NCBI GenBank assembly: GCA_964445985.1
Contig: CAYUMU010000006.1
Location: 62,001 to 126,000 of the forward strand
DNA length: 64,000 nucleotides
DNA from: CAYUMU01 sp964445985
GTDB lineage: Bacteria > Planctomycetota > Planctomycetia > Pirellulales > S012-138
Direction: 5' to 3'
The position numbers and the translations under genes are program-made. This document shows positions 1 through 8,246 of this stretch, one piece after another (the stretch's first letter is position 1; the number at the start of each line of letters is the position of its first letter). The notes below the pieces were generated by a model. It was not told the DNA's origin, did no database searches, and saw only the letters and a list, made by a program, of their open reading frames with translations.

Positions 1-387
1 CTGGCAGAAGAAGCAGCAGAAAAAGCACAGCGCATGCAACAAGCACGGGCCAAGTCCCTCGCGGGCGCCACGCTCGCAACGTTGCTCGATCGGAAGTTCT
101 TCCCCAAGTGGACCAAACATCCACCAAAGAAAGCCGTTCTCGCGTCCCGCCGCATCATGCGAGACACAGTGCAACAGTTGCTCGAGATTGGCGTAACCGC
201 ACCGGAATCAGAACGCATGGCGGTGCTTCAAGCCTGCATCGAACGCTTCAACTCCCTTGATGAAGAGTTGGGGCATTTTATTGAGACCATCGAACGCGAC
301 GAGATATGCGAAGAATTCGAGGCCATTGTTCACGCATGTGGCCTTGACGCTCACGAAGATTTGGCCGATGAATGGCGGGAGTGGTAA
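1..387 (+). CDS. C-terminal part of an unknown protein, cut by the window edge
   Basis: The reading frame is open from base 1 (it reads LAEEAAEKAQ before the first ATG at 34), so the gene begins upstream of the window and only its last 128 codons are visible. The visible part is charged and probably helical, with a basic middle (KFFPKWTKHPPKK) and an acidic C-terminus (EICEEFEAIVHACGLDAHEDLADEW). I recognise no domain and assign no function. The internal ATG at 34 lacks a Shine-Dalgarno site and is probably not the start. A weak hairpin (GCCTCTC/GAGAGGC at 432-461) follows the stop and might end transcription. The neighbour on the opposite strand is a PD-(D/E)XK nuclease. Confidence 0.6.
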   Translation: MAEEAAEKAQRMQQARAKSLAGATLATLLDRKFFPKWTKHPPKKAVLASRRIMRDTVQQLLEIGVTAPESERMAVLQACIERFNSLDEELGHFIETIERDEICEEFEAIVHACGLDAHEDLADEWREW

Positions 388-606
388 AGAATCGCCGGTT
401 CGAGAGAAGAGGTTCATCGAATAAAGGACAAGCCTCTCGAGTTTTTCCTGGTGAGAGAGGCACTCGTAGATGCCGTTTGGTCTTGGTGGACCACTAATCA
501 AGATCGCCGATAACGAACAATTATGGCAACGTGAACTCGGCGGACACTCACAACCTCATCCGATGCCGCCATGCAGGATCGAAGTTGTTGAACGTTCTTA
601 CGATAG

Positions 607-1908
607 TCATTGTGGAGAGGTGGGTGGATTTTTTCCAAACTCATCGTGTATGATTTTCGTGAGGGTGGGCAAAGTAGCTTGAATCGCTTCGACGATCAGA
701 CCTGCACAGTTTCGAATATCCAGGTCACCAAAATCTTGCAATTGATAGGGTGCGGCGGACCAGATTGCTTCCCAATCTCCGCTGCTCGTCGGCTCAGCGG
801 GCGAAGATTTTGCGAACTTGTCTCTCAGCCCGAGTCGCTGGACATGTGTTCGACCTGTGTCCTTGTGACACCGAGCATACAACTGAACCCGAACCCAATC
901 TCCTAGGTCCACAACGTTCGAAGACTGGCCTTCGGCGGGATATAATATATAGGTAAACGTGAACTGGTGGTGCGATGTTATGTCTTTCAAAGAACTGGGA
1001 CGTAGCTTAATCTCTTTCAGATTGACCTGATTCTTGGGGTAAAAGCCCTCCTCGAAGGTTTCTGCAGAGCACGGTCCTCCCAGTTGCTTTAGCGAACGGT
1101 GGACACTATCGAGAACAGGCCTGGCAATCGCGACCAAGCTTGGCACATTGGCGATAATATGCTTTATCGCTGCGCGATGATCTGCATTTCGATAGAGTTC
1201 ATGTACCAATTTGGCAGCTTCATCGTTCATTATTCGATTTCCTCGCAAACTCTTGTCGAAATGTGTAATCAGGCTGGAGATAAGCAGTCGAATGTTTCCG
1301 GATGATTGTGCTTCAACTTCACGCAAAGCATCCGAAATCGCAGTATAGGAACACGACACCCAAGGGCATCCTTCAATGTCTGCACCACTTTTGGCCTCTC
1401 GTAATGAGGGTGCCAGGAATAGGAGTAGCCGCGGAATGTCGCCGGGAAATCGGCAGCAAAGCGCTTGCTGATAATCCGCTACTTGCTTCTCTTGTTCCGC
1501 GGCCCAGTGTTTATTCTCGATGCCCAGGACTGCCTTTAATCTGCCATCCGACGAGTATCCACGCACAAGGAGATCGAGCCTGCGCCCGGCATCCGTAGAC
1601 CACTCTGTAATTACTTCTGTAGTGTCCGCATGCAGCCCCAATAGGCGTTTCAACGAGAGTCGGGGGCTGTTTTCTTGACCTTCCCGAAAGACATGCCGGA
1701 GGAGGGCGTTGTAGAAGCATGCCGCCAGACCATGGTCACTCCCTGAGTCTAGCAGAAAAGCCAGCGCTCGACTCGATGCGTTCTCGTTGAGCGATCCGAG
1801 GAAATCAAACAGATCAAAACTGGGCTTCAACTGCGTGAGTTGCAGATATCGTGGATCTGCGACCAGTCCCTCGATGTTTCGTTCCATGTTAGTGGCGGGC
1901 TGATTCAT
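607..1908 (-). CDS. PD-(D/E)XK nuclease superfamily protein (PDDEXK_4-like)
   Basis: A 433-residue protein with the layout of the PDDEXK_4 family. Residues about 99-150 carry a probable nuclease core: an upstream acidic residue (E102 in TEW), D112 in RRLDLLV, E131 and K133 in GIENKHW, followed by an EKQVADY helix. These fit the metal-binding D-ExK signature of this fold. The N-terminal LFDFLG and ENASSRALAFLLD segment is typical of the family. Members often occur alone or in defence and restriction contexts, but their substrates are mostly unknown. Here the gene stands alone, with no methyltransferase or ATPase partner visible. Its base composition looks less GC-rich than that of the downstream housekeeping genes, which hints at horizontal acquisition. 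The fold assignment is good; the biological role is not known. Confidence 0.75.
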   Translation of the reverse strand: MNQPATNMERNIEGLVADPRYLQLTQLKPSFDLFDFLGSLNENASSRALAFLLDSGSDHGLAACFYNALLRHVFREGQENSPRLSLKRLLGLHADTTEVITEWSTDAGRRLDLLVRGYSSDGRLKAVLGIENKHWAAEQEKQVADYQQALCCRFPGDIPRLLLFLAPSLREAKSGADIEGCPWVSCSYTAISDALREVEAQSSGNIRLLISSLITHFDKSLRGNRIMNDEAAKLVHELYRNADHRAAIKHIIANVPSLVAIARPVLDSVHRSLKQLGGPCSAETFEEGFYPKNQVNLKEIKLRPSSLKDITSHHQFTFTYILYPAEGQSSNVVDLGDWVRVQLYARCHKDTGRTHVQRLGLRDKFAKSSPAEPTSSGDWEAIWSAAPYQLQDFGDLDIRNCAGLIVEAIQATLPTLTKIIHDEFGKNPPTSPQ

Positions 1909-2049
1909 AAAGAGATTCCTGGATCGGCCATGCTAGAACTCTAACTCGATGTCGTCTGCGTTCCTGGCCCGCAAGCCATGCCTGGTGTCGCACCGCATGC
2001 ATTAACGGGAGATCGGCAACGGCGAGTGTTCCTTCCCCAACATCTGGCA

Positions 2050-2967
2050 TCACTTGGGGAAGAACGGAAACAGCGTCCGGATGTCATCGTCCGTAGGTTG
2101 CCGTCCATATTCGCAGATTTCGAATGCCTCGGCAAACTTGACGGCGTTGCCTTGGTCTTCGCCGTACCACTTGATCAGCGATTCGCGGAAGCGTTTGGCT
2201 TCGCCCGATTGGCGGCGTTCCCAGCGCTGGCGGAGCCAGGCTTTGCGGCCGGCTTCATCGCTGGCGGGCGGCACCTGGCTAACATGCTCTTCACTGCCGA
2301 CAGCGCCTCCTTCATAGTGTTGGGAGGGCATCTCGTGAATGGCCTCCAGCTTGAGATCAAAGACGTCGTCCACCGAAACCGCGATATCGGCCTGAAACGG
2401 ATAGGGCTTTTGGAAGCCATCGCTCGAATACAAGAACACCGGGTTCTTCTTCAGCGGCGGCACGTCGGGGCAGATGAATGGCACCGTGACCATGAAGGCC
2501 GCGTCTTGCATCAGCACGCCGACATAGCGATGGTCGGGGTGATAGTCCCAGGGGCGATGGGCAACCACAATATCCGCCTTCCACTCGCGAATCGCCCGAA
2601 TAATCTTCAGCCGATTCTCCAGGGTGGGCATCAATTCACCGTCGTGAATGTCGAAGACTTCCGTGGCTGCCCCCACGATGGCGTCGGCCTTCTTGACCTC
2701 CGCAAGTCGCCGCTGCGCCAGCGGCCCGCCGGCAGTTTGCCAATGTCCAATGTCGCCGTTGGTGACGGAGACCAATTTGACATGATGGCCTAGCTTGGCC
2801 CATTTGGCCGCGGTGCCGCCGGCCTTGTATTGAGCGTCGTCGGGATGGGCTCCGAACACAATGATTCGCAGCTTGCCTTCCTCGTCGGCCGTGGCGACGG
2901 AGCCCAAGCATGAGGAGAGAACGAGCCAACTCAGCACGCCGGAGAATTTGAAGATCATGTTCATCAT
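2050..2967 (-). CDS. Secreted PIG-L family deacetylase
   Basis: A PIG-L/LmbE-like zinc-dependent de-N-acetylase, usually acting on N-acetylglucosamine-type or related N-acyl substrates. The diagnostic AHPDD motif (FGAHPDDAQYKAGG) and a later HPDH (DYHPDHRYVG) supply the metal ligands and catalytic Asp. The reading frame extends upstream to 3012, but the ATG cluster at 2967/2964/2958 begins a convincing signal peptide (MNMIFKFSGVLSWLVLSSC ending near VATADEEG) and has an AGGG about 10 bases upstream, so I start at 2967 (305 residues). The Cys near the end of the hydrophobic stretch could make it a lipoprotein. It has no operon partner; the BBP7 gene upstream on the same strand is separated by a terminator. 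The substrate cannot be told from sequence. Confidence 0.85.
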   Translation of the reverse strand: MMNMIFKFSGVLSWLVLSSCLGSVATADEEGKLRIIVFGAHPDDAQYKAGGTAAKWAKLGHHVKLVSVTNGDIGHWQTAGGPLAQRRLAEVKKADAIVGAATEVFDIHDGELMPTLENRLKIIRAIREWKADIVVAHRPWDYHPDHRYVGVLMQDAAFMVTVPFICPDVPPLKKNPVFLYSSDGFQKPYPFQADIAVSVDDVFDLKLEAIHEMPSQHYEGGAVGSEEHVSQVPPASDEAGRKAWLRQRWERRQSGEAKRFRESLIKWYGEDQGNAVKFAEAFEICEYGRQPTDDDIRTLFPFFPK

Positions 2968-3440
2968 TACAATCAAGCCCTGGGGGTGAGCGCGAACAAC
3001 GCAAGCGGACAACCAGTTCGACCCGGTTCCGTGCGGCCACCGGGGAATTTCGATCGCGGCGCGGGCGGTTTGCCGCTCCGCGCGAGTGTGGCGCCCCTAA
3101 ATGGGCGACGAATGCGGAAACGCGCGATCGAGGTTCCAAAATATCGAAGTCCGCCGCGCAATGCCACCAACTTGACCAGTTGAGGCAACAACCGAAGCGC
3201 CCGCGGAACGAAGCCGCGGCGACCAATCCGCTTCGCGTGGCCGCCAGGCAGGCCTCGTCGCTCTCCTTGGCCGTTAGCACCACAATGGGCAGAACTTGAT
3301 GGATCGCTCGCAGCCGATAGAACCCATCGAGTCCGCGGGAGTCGGCAAGAATGGAATCCCTAGCCGAGGCACGGACTTGCCGCCAGCAACAGTCTCGCGG
3401 TTACCGAGAAGCAGAACGGAGACACCGAACAACACAAAAA

Positions 3441-3471
3441 CGGGCGCGACCGGAAATTCCGTTCGCGCCCG
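3441..3471 (-). terminator. Rho-independent terminator of the BBP7 gene
   Basis: On the minus strand a perfect 9-bp stem (CGGGCGCGA paired with TCGCGCCCG, loop about 13 nt that can itself pair as GGAA/TTCC) is followed at once by TTTTTGTGTTGTT. It lies 40 nt beyond the stop codon of the barrel-protein gene at 3511. The rest of 2968-3510 shows no gene. Confidence 0.8.
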
Positions 3472-3510
3472 CCTTGCGCGGATCACGTTCTTTGAAAGTA
3501 CGCGGTCTGG

Positions 3511-4842
3511 TTACCAGACATATTCCAGGCCGAAGCTAAATCCTTGGTAGAACGCCAGGCCGTTGTCGTTGGTGAACGGGACCCGAGCGGCGCCGATGTT
3601 GGGGTTGAACTGTTCGGCGGCGAGCGCCACGCCATCCACCCACAAGAATTCGGTGCCCACGGTCAGCGACAGTCCGCAATTTACGCGGTAGGCCAATTGC
3701 ACGTCGGTTCCGCCCACGAAGGCCACATCGCCCTTTCGATCCGATTCATCGAGCAGCCGGGTGTTTACTCCGCCCACGTTGCTGTCGACCGAGGTGCCCG
3801 ATTGAATGATATTGCCGAACACACCGGCCCGGCCACCCCAGCGGAGAGCCCAATTGCAGTTGATAGGAGCGGTGACCAACCAACCAAAATGGCCACCAAT
3901 GAGGTCGTTTTGGGTGCCAATCGAACTGCTGCCCGTTCCGCCGGGAGCAAAGGATAGAATCTGGAAGTCTTCGGAGATACGCACATAGCGGGCACCCAAG
4001 CAAGTCGACAGGTTCCAGGAACCCAGGCAGCTGCACTTGACCGGCACCCAATGATTGATTTCCGCGCTATCAAATTCGGATGAGTAAGCGATCTCTTGGG
4101 TCGTGGCGTTGGCGAAACCGGTAATGGGCGCGCCATTGACGTTGTAGAAAGATTGGATGTTGCCGGCGGCGTCGTTGAAGCGAACGCCGTTGCTCCAGTT
4201 CCAAAAGCCCATGTACTGGACTTCGAGGCTGTGATCGTCGTGCAGTCGCCGCTCAGCCGCGACGCGGAAGCTCCATTCGTAATCGAAGTCGAGATTGTTA
4301 TTGCTCAAGACCGGAGCGGTCGGGTCATTCACGAATGCATAGGCTACCTGATCGGCCAGCGTGCGGTGTAGCAACACGCCTTCGCCTCGTACTCGCCAGC
4401 CGCACGAAAACACGCCCAGCAGTGGATTGAAGCAGCCGCAATCTCCGCAGGCGGCGCAGTCGTTGCAGCACGGATCGCAGCAACCCGAACAACGTTTGCC
4501 GCAGCCGGAGCCGCACTGTTGCCCACAGCCGGAACTACAGCCTTGCGGGCCGCAGCCGCCTCCGGGATGGCATCCGGCTCCGCCGCCGCCTTCGGGGCCG
4601 CAGCCCTGGTGATAGGCGGCCGGCATCACATCGGGCCCGCTTGGGTATTGGCCTTGTTGCGCGTAGGGATTGCCGCCGTAGGCCTGTGGGCCGTACGAGG
4701 CTGGATACACGGCCTGGTATCCCTGATACGAAGCCTGCATGAACGGACTTCCGCCCCCGGAATACTGAGCGGTCGCAGTCGCCGCGCAGCACACGAGCGC
4801 AGCCAAACAAAATAATGGCGCTGTTTTCACGTGACCCTCCAT
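3511..4842 (-). CDS. BBP7-family outer membrane beta-barrel protein with Cys-rich N-terminal region
   Basis: A signal peptide (VKTAPLFCLAALVCC then AATATAQ) is followed by a Gln/Tyr/Pro/Gly-rich segment and then a dense Gly-Cys tract (more than 20 Cys within about 70 residues, such as GCGKRCSGCCDPCCNDC). The C-terminal 300 or so residues show alternating hydrophobic strands, many aromatic residues and a final FSFGLEYVW, as expected for an outer-membrane barrel. This is the planctomycete BBP7 layout, a family known mainly from annotation. The Cys tract could bind metal or crosslink the cell envelope (inference). The ATG at 4842 is chosen; an alternative GTG at 4830 follows GGAGGG closely. The frame is open to 4947 but that extension is not conserved-looking. 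A terminator follows at 3441-3471. Confidence 0.8.
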   Translation of the reverse strand: MEGHVKTAPLFCLAALVCCAATATAQYSGGGSPFMQASYQGYQAVYPASYGPQAYGGNPYAQQGQYPSGPDVMPAAYHQGCGPEGGGGAGCHPGGGCGPQGCSSGCGQQCGSGCGKRCSGCCDPCCNDCAACGDCGCFNPLLGVFSCGWRVRGEGVLLHRTLADQVAYAFVNDPTAPVLSNNNLDFDYEWSFRVAAERRLHDDHSLEVQYMGFWNWSNGVRFNDAAGNIQSFYNVNGAPITGFANATTQEIAYSSEFDSAEINHWVPVKCSCLGSWNLSTCLGARYVRISEDFQILSFAPGGTGSSSIGTQNDLIGGHFGWLVTAPINCNWALRWGGRAGVFGNIIQSGTSVDSNVGGVNTRLLDESDRKGDVAFVGGTDVQLAYRVNCGLSLTVGTEFLWVDGVALAAEQFNPNIGAARVPFTNDNGLAFYQGFSFGLEYVW

Positions 4843-5374
4843 GGTGAACTTTTCCGCCAACGGGAGCAAACCGCCGCGCAAGATTCGCAGTTTGCCGCCG
4901 AGGAATGGATCCCTGCTTCGAGATCGATGTTCGTACTTTGCCGGCATGTTCCAATGCGGCCATTCGCCGTCTGGGAAAGACTCCCCGCCTCCGTGCCACG
5001 GGCAGCTCGAAGGAACAACTCCTCAACCCAGTAGCCGCACCCAACTAGGGCGTGTTCGCTGACTGGCTGAGGAGCGGACGGACGGATCGCTATGTCCGGC
5101 TTTTTCCTTAAATCCCATCGCCCAGGAACAATGCTCAGAACCACCAATTTCGGAACGCCGGTCATTCCCGGCCCAATTGACAACCTCTGCCATTTCCGCA
5201 AAGTCGCCCCAGACTATCAGCCCAGAAGGGGGCGAATCGACACGCGGCACGGCCAGATGCCGGAAAGGAAATCTTCCCAAGTCTTTTTACGGAAACGGCT
5301 TGTGTTCTTGATGCGCCGCCTGGGAAGGGGGATCAGCCCACGAACTGGCGGCGCGAGCTGGGTGGAGATTATGG
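4843..5374. other. Intergenic region between rpoN and the barrel-protein gene
   Basis: About 530 nt with no convincing gene. It must hold the promoter and leader of the minus-strand barrel gene, but I see no clear -35/-10 pair. The short open frames here overlap each other on both strands and lack ribosome binding sites. Confidence 0.5.
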
Positions 5375-5395
5375 AGGGGCGCGTTTCGCGCCCCT
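5375..5395 (-). terminator. Candidate terminator hairpin after rpoN
   Basis: A perfect 9-bp stem with a 3-nt loop (AGGGGCGCG-TTT-CGCGCCCCT) starts 7 nt after the rpoN stop. No U-tract follows on the minus strand, so it may be a processing or stabilising hairpin rather than an intrinsic terminator. Confidence 0.45.
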
Positions 5396-5401
5396 GCCAG
5401 T

Positions 5402-6940
5402 TTAAACGCTGCTGCCGTTCTGCTGGGCCAAATGTGCCTCGCCATCGCGTTCGGCCACCTGAGCCCAATCGCGGCGCTGTCGCGAACTGGGAATGTTCAT
5501 TTCCTTGCGGTACTTGGTCACCGTGCGGCGGGCAACTTTGACCTCGTGCTTGGCGAGTTCTTCGACCAGTTCATCATCGCTGAAGGGCTTGGTCTTGTCC
5601 TCGTGGTCAATGATGTGCTGCAGTTTGAGTCGGACGACTTCCCAGGCCACTTCTTCGCCGTCGGCGCTCTTGGTGCCGCCGCCGAAAAATCGTTTGAGGG
5701 GAAAGATTCCCCGGGGCGTTTGAATCCACTTGTCGTCGACGGCGCGGCTCACCGTGGTGAGGTGAACACCGACCTTGTCGGCAATTTGCTCCATTTTGAG
5801 CGGCTCGATAAACTCGGGCCCCTTTTCCAGAAATGCCGTTTGGTGATCGACGATGGCCTGTGACACCTTCCGAACCGTGCTCCGCCGCTGCTCAATGGAA
5901 TCGATCAGCCACTGGGCGGAACTGATCTTCTTCTTGATGTACTCGCGGGCTTCCGGCGTGGCGTCTCCCCGCATCAGCATCTTGCGATAGTAAGGGCTGA
6001 TATAGAGTTGCGGTAAGTTGCCGTCTTCGAGTCGCACCACGTACTTTCCCGCCTCGTCGCGTTCCACGAATACGTCGGGGGTGACGGTGGGGGCTTGGGT
6101 GGTCGTGAACTCGGAGCCGGGCTTCGGGTTAAGTCGGCGAAGCTCTTTGAGAACCGCATCGATGGTTTCAATGGAGTAGCCGGTGCGGCGTTGGATGTTT
6201 TTCCACTGATTGCGTTCGATGTCGTGGAGGTGATCGCTGATCAGCGCGCGCAACTCCTCGTAATAGTGCATGCCCGGCCGCAGTTGCAGCAACAGGCACT
6301 CGCGAAGGTCGCGGGCTCCCACTCCCGGTGGATCGAGCCGCTGGACAATGCCAAGGGCCGTTTCGGCCGCGGCCAGCTGAGCGTCGCCCCCGGTAGGGTC
6401 GACCAGGTCGGCCAGGGGCGTCGTTAGCCGACCATTGGAATCGAGCGCGTAAATAATTCGCACGGCCATCTGCCGCACTTGGGATTCCAGGTCGAAATAC
6501 CTAAGTTGATCTTGCAAGTAGTCTTGCAACGTGGCCGGGCGAGACACCATGTTCGCCATCACATCGTGTTGGCGATCCGAAGCTTCTTCCAGGCGCGAAC
6601 TGGACATCCGCGGCCGTTCATCGAAATGGTCGGGGCAGTCCTCGTTCAGATTGAGCAACCGCTCGAAGTCGTCAACATTGTCGGCGGCCTCGTCGACTAC
6701 CAATTCCCGCTCTTCCGGCGTTTTCTCCTCGATTTCTCGCGGGGCCGAATCGTCGTCCGGTAAGTCTGGATCGCTGTCGCGCAACTCCAGAACGGCATTC
6801 TCTTGCAACTCTTGCTCAATGTGCTCCTGCAACTCCACCATGGGAAGTTGCAAAATTTTCATCGACAGGATCAAATTCGGCGACAGAATGAGCTTTTGCT
6901 CAGCCCGCTGCACGATTTCCTGACCAAAAGAAAGACGCAT
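5402..6940 (-). CDS. rpoN: RNA polymerase sigma-54 factor
   Basis: Full-length sigma-54 (512 residues). The N-terminal region I is Gln/Leu-rich (MRLSFGQEIVQRAEQ, LSMKILQLPMVELQEHIEQ), as needed for activator response. It is followed by an acidic region II (residues about 55-100), the core-binding domain, the helix-turn-helix (MEQIADKVGVHLTTVSRAV) and the C-terminal RpoN box (ARRTVTKYRKEMNIPSSRQR), which reads the -24 promoter element. Sigma-54 needs an AAA+ activator; none of the classic GAFTGA type is in the window. In proteobacteria rpoN lies next to hpf, ptsN and npr; here those genes sit together about 41 kb away. An AGG lies about 6 nt before the ATG. Recognition is certain. Confidence 0.97.
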   Translation of the reverse strand: MRLSFGQEIVQRAEQKLILSPNLILSMKILQLPMVELQEHIEQELQENAVLELRDSDPDLPDDDSAPREIEEKTPEERELVVDEAADNVDDFERLLNLNEDCPDHFDERPRMSSSRLEEASDRQHDVMANMVSRPATLQDYLQDQLRYFDLESQVRQMAVRIIYALDSNGRLTTPLADLVDPTGGDAQLAAAETALGIVQRLDPPGVGARDLRECLLLQLRPGMHYYEELRALISDHLHDIERNQWKNIQRRTGYSIETIDAVLKELRRLNPKPGSEFTTTQAPTVTPDVFVERDEAGKYVVRLEDGNLPQLYISPYYRKMLMRGDATPEAREYIKKKISSAQWLIDSIEQRRSTVRKVSQAIVDHQTAFLEKGPEFIEPLKMEQIADKVGVHLTTVSRAVDDKWIQTPRGIFPLKRFFGGGTKSADGEEVAWEVVRLKLQHIIDHEDKTKPFSDDELVEELAKHEVKVARRTVTKYRKEMNIPSSRQRRDWAQVAERDGEAHLAQQNGSSV

Positions 6941-7136
6941 ATCAGCCTGAGGTTAATGCGAGAAAGTTCGGAGACTCTGCGACAGAGTCACAGTGAGATG
7001 CCAGCTCTCTGCAAATATCTTACCAAAGTAAACCCGCGAAGAAAAAAGATTCCCTTAAAGCCCCAGCCCGTGACGTTTTGCGTCGAAGCTGGACAGCCCT
7101 GGGAAATGGCAGGAGCAGTACTTGTGCCGCCGCCGC

Positions 7137-7730
7137 TCAGAATGGTTGCCGGCCGCTCAAGGCGTCGATCAGCACTTCTTTGTTGGCGAATTCCAGCACG
7201 CTGCCGGTGGTGATCCCTCGGGCGAGCCGCGTGATCTTGATCGGCGAATCGGCCAGCACGTTGGTAATGTGCAGGGCGGTTCCGTCACCTTCCACGGTCG
7301 GATTGGTGGCCATGATGATTTCGGAGACCCCTCCTTCCCGTACGCGCTCGGCCAGGGCGTCGATGGTCAGGTTCTCGGGGCCAATGCCGTCGAGCGGCGC
7401 AATTCGGCCCAGCAAAACGTGATACACGCCGTGAAAAGTGCCTGTTTGTTCTAAAGCCATCAGGTCACGGGGCTGCTCCACAACGCACAACAACGAGTTA
7501 TCGCGGCGCGAATCGCCGCAAATCGAACACAGTTCGCCCTCGGAGAGATTGTAGCACCGGCTGCAGTGCCGCACGTTTTCTTTCACATTGCGAATCGCGT
7601 CGGCCAAGGCCAGGGCTTCGGTTTTGTGGGCTCGCAGCACATGGTAGGTGAGTCGCTCCGCCGATTTCTTGCCAATGCCTGGCAATTTGGAGAACTGTTC
7701 GACGAGTTGGTTGACCGATTCGCTAATCAT
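7137..7730 (-). CDS. recR: Recombination protein RecR
   Basis: 197 residues, the normal RecR length. It has the N-terminal helix-hairpin-helix (LPGIGKKSAERLTYHVL), the Cys4 zinc finger (CSRCYNLSEGELCSICGD), the TOPRIM domain (LLCVVEQPRDLMALEQTG) and a C-terminal Walker-B-like segment. RecR works with RecO (and RecF) to load RecA on gapped DNA. It is last in the SRP RNA-dnaX-ybaB-recR unit, 66 nt after ybaB, the same order as in Bacillus subtilis and many other bacteria. Co-transcription with dnaX is likely. Confidence 0.97.
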   Translation of the reverse strand: MISESVNQLVEQFSKLPGIGKKSAERLTYHVLRAHKTEALALADAIRNVKENVRHCSRCYNLSEGELCSICGDSRRDNSLLCVVEQPRDLMALEQTGTFHGVYHVLLGRIAPLDGIGPENLTIDALAERVREGGVSEIIMATNPTVEGDGTALHITNVLADSPIKITRLARGITTGSVLEFANKEVLIDALSGRQPF

Positions 7731-7796
7731 GGGAGCCGAGCGCTCGCGGGTGGATCGTGCATCGCCAAATCTCTTGCTGGAACGTGAGTTAGACGG

Positions 7797-8174
7797 CTAG
7801 CCCCGGTCGTCGGGAGGTAGGTCGGGGCCGCCGGTCAATTGGGAGAATGCTTCGTCCATGCCCGGCAGGTTGAGACCGCCCGTGGCGTCTTTCATCGCAT
7901 CGGCATGCAATTGACGGGCCTTGGCCGTGGCCTGATTCGCGGCAGCAACGATCAAATCTTCGAGCAATTCCTTGTCGCCTCCGCTGAGCAGCGAAGGGTC
8001 GATACTGCACCGCAGCACCTCGCTCAAACCATTCACTTCCAACTCCACCATGCCGCCGCCCGCGGTGCCGACGGCCTTTTTCTCGCGCAGCTCTTCGGAG
8101 AGATTCTTGAGCTTGCCCATGATCTGTGGGGCCTGCTTCATCAACGAGGCAAAATTTCCGAGGCCTTTGAACAT
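7797..8174 (-). CDS. YbaB/EbfC family nucleoid-associated protein
   Basis: A 125-residue protein beginning MFKGLGNFASLMKQAPQIMGKL with a coiled N-terminal helix, a central GGGMVELEVNGLSEVLRCSID sheet and a C-terminal helix, the YbaB/EbfC dimer fold. Family members bind DNA with little specificity and compact it. The C-terminal tail (GGLNLPGMDEAFSQL) is typical. It lies between dnaX (72 nt upstream) and recR (66 nt downstream) on the same strand, the conserved genomic place for this family. Confidence 0.93.
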   Translation of the reverse strand: MFKGLGNFASLMKQAPQIMGKLKNLSEELREKKAVGTAGGGMVELEVNGLSEVLRCSIDPSLLSGGDKELLEDLIVAAANQATAKARQLHADAMKDATGGLNLPGMDEAFSQLTGGPDLPPDDRG

Positions 8175-8246
8175 GGGTCAGACTCCTTCATTCTTGTTTT
8201 CGGTCGAGGCCACCGCAGGCTACCGCAAGTCGAATTGCATTGGGGG

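Noticed and set aside
4823..4838. parS-like sequence (GTTTTCACGTGACCCT)
   Set aside because: It matches the parS consensus at only 11 of 16 positions, is asymmetric, and lies in the start region of the barrel-protein gene.
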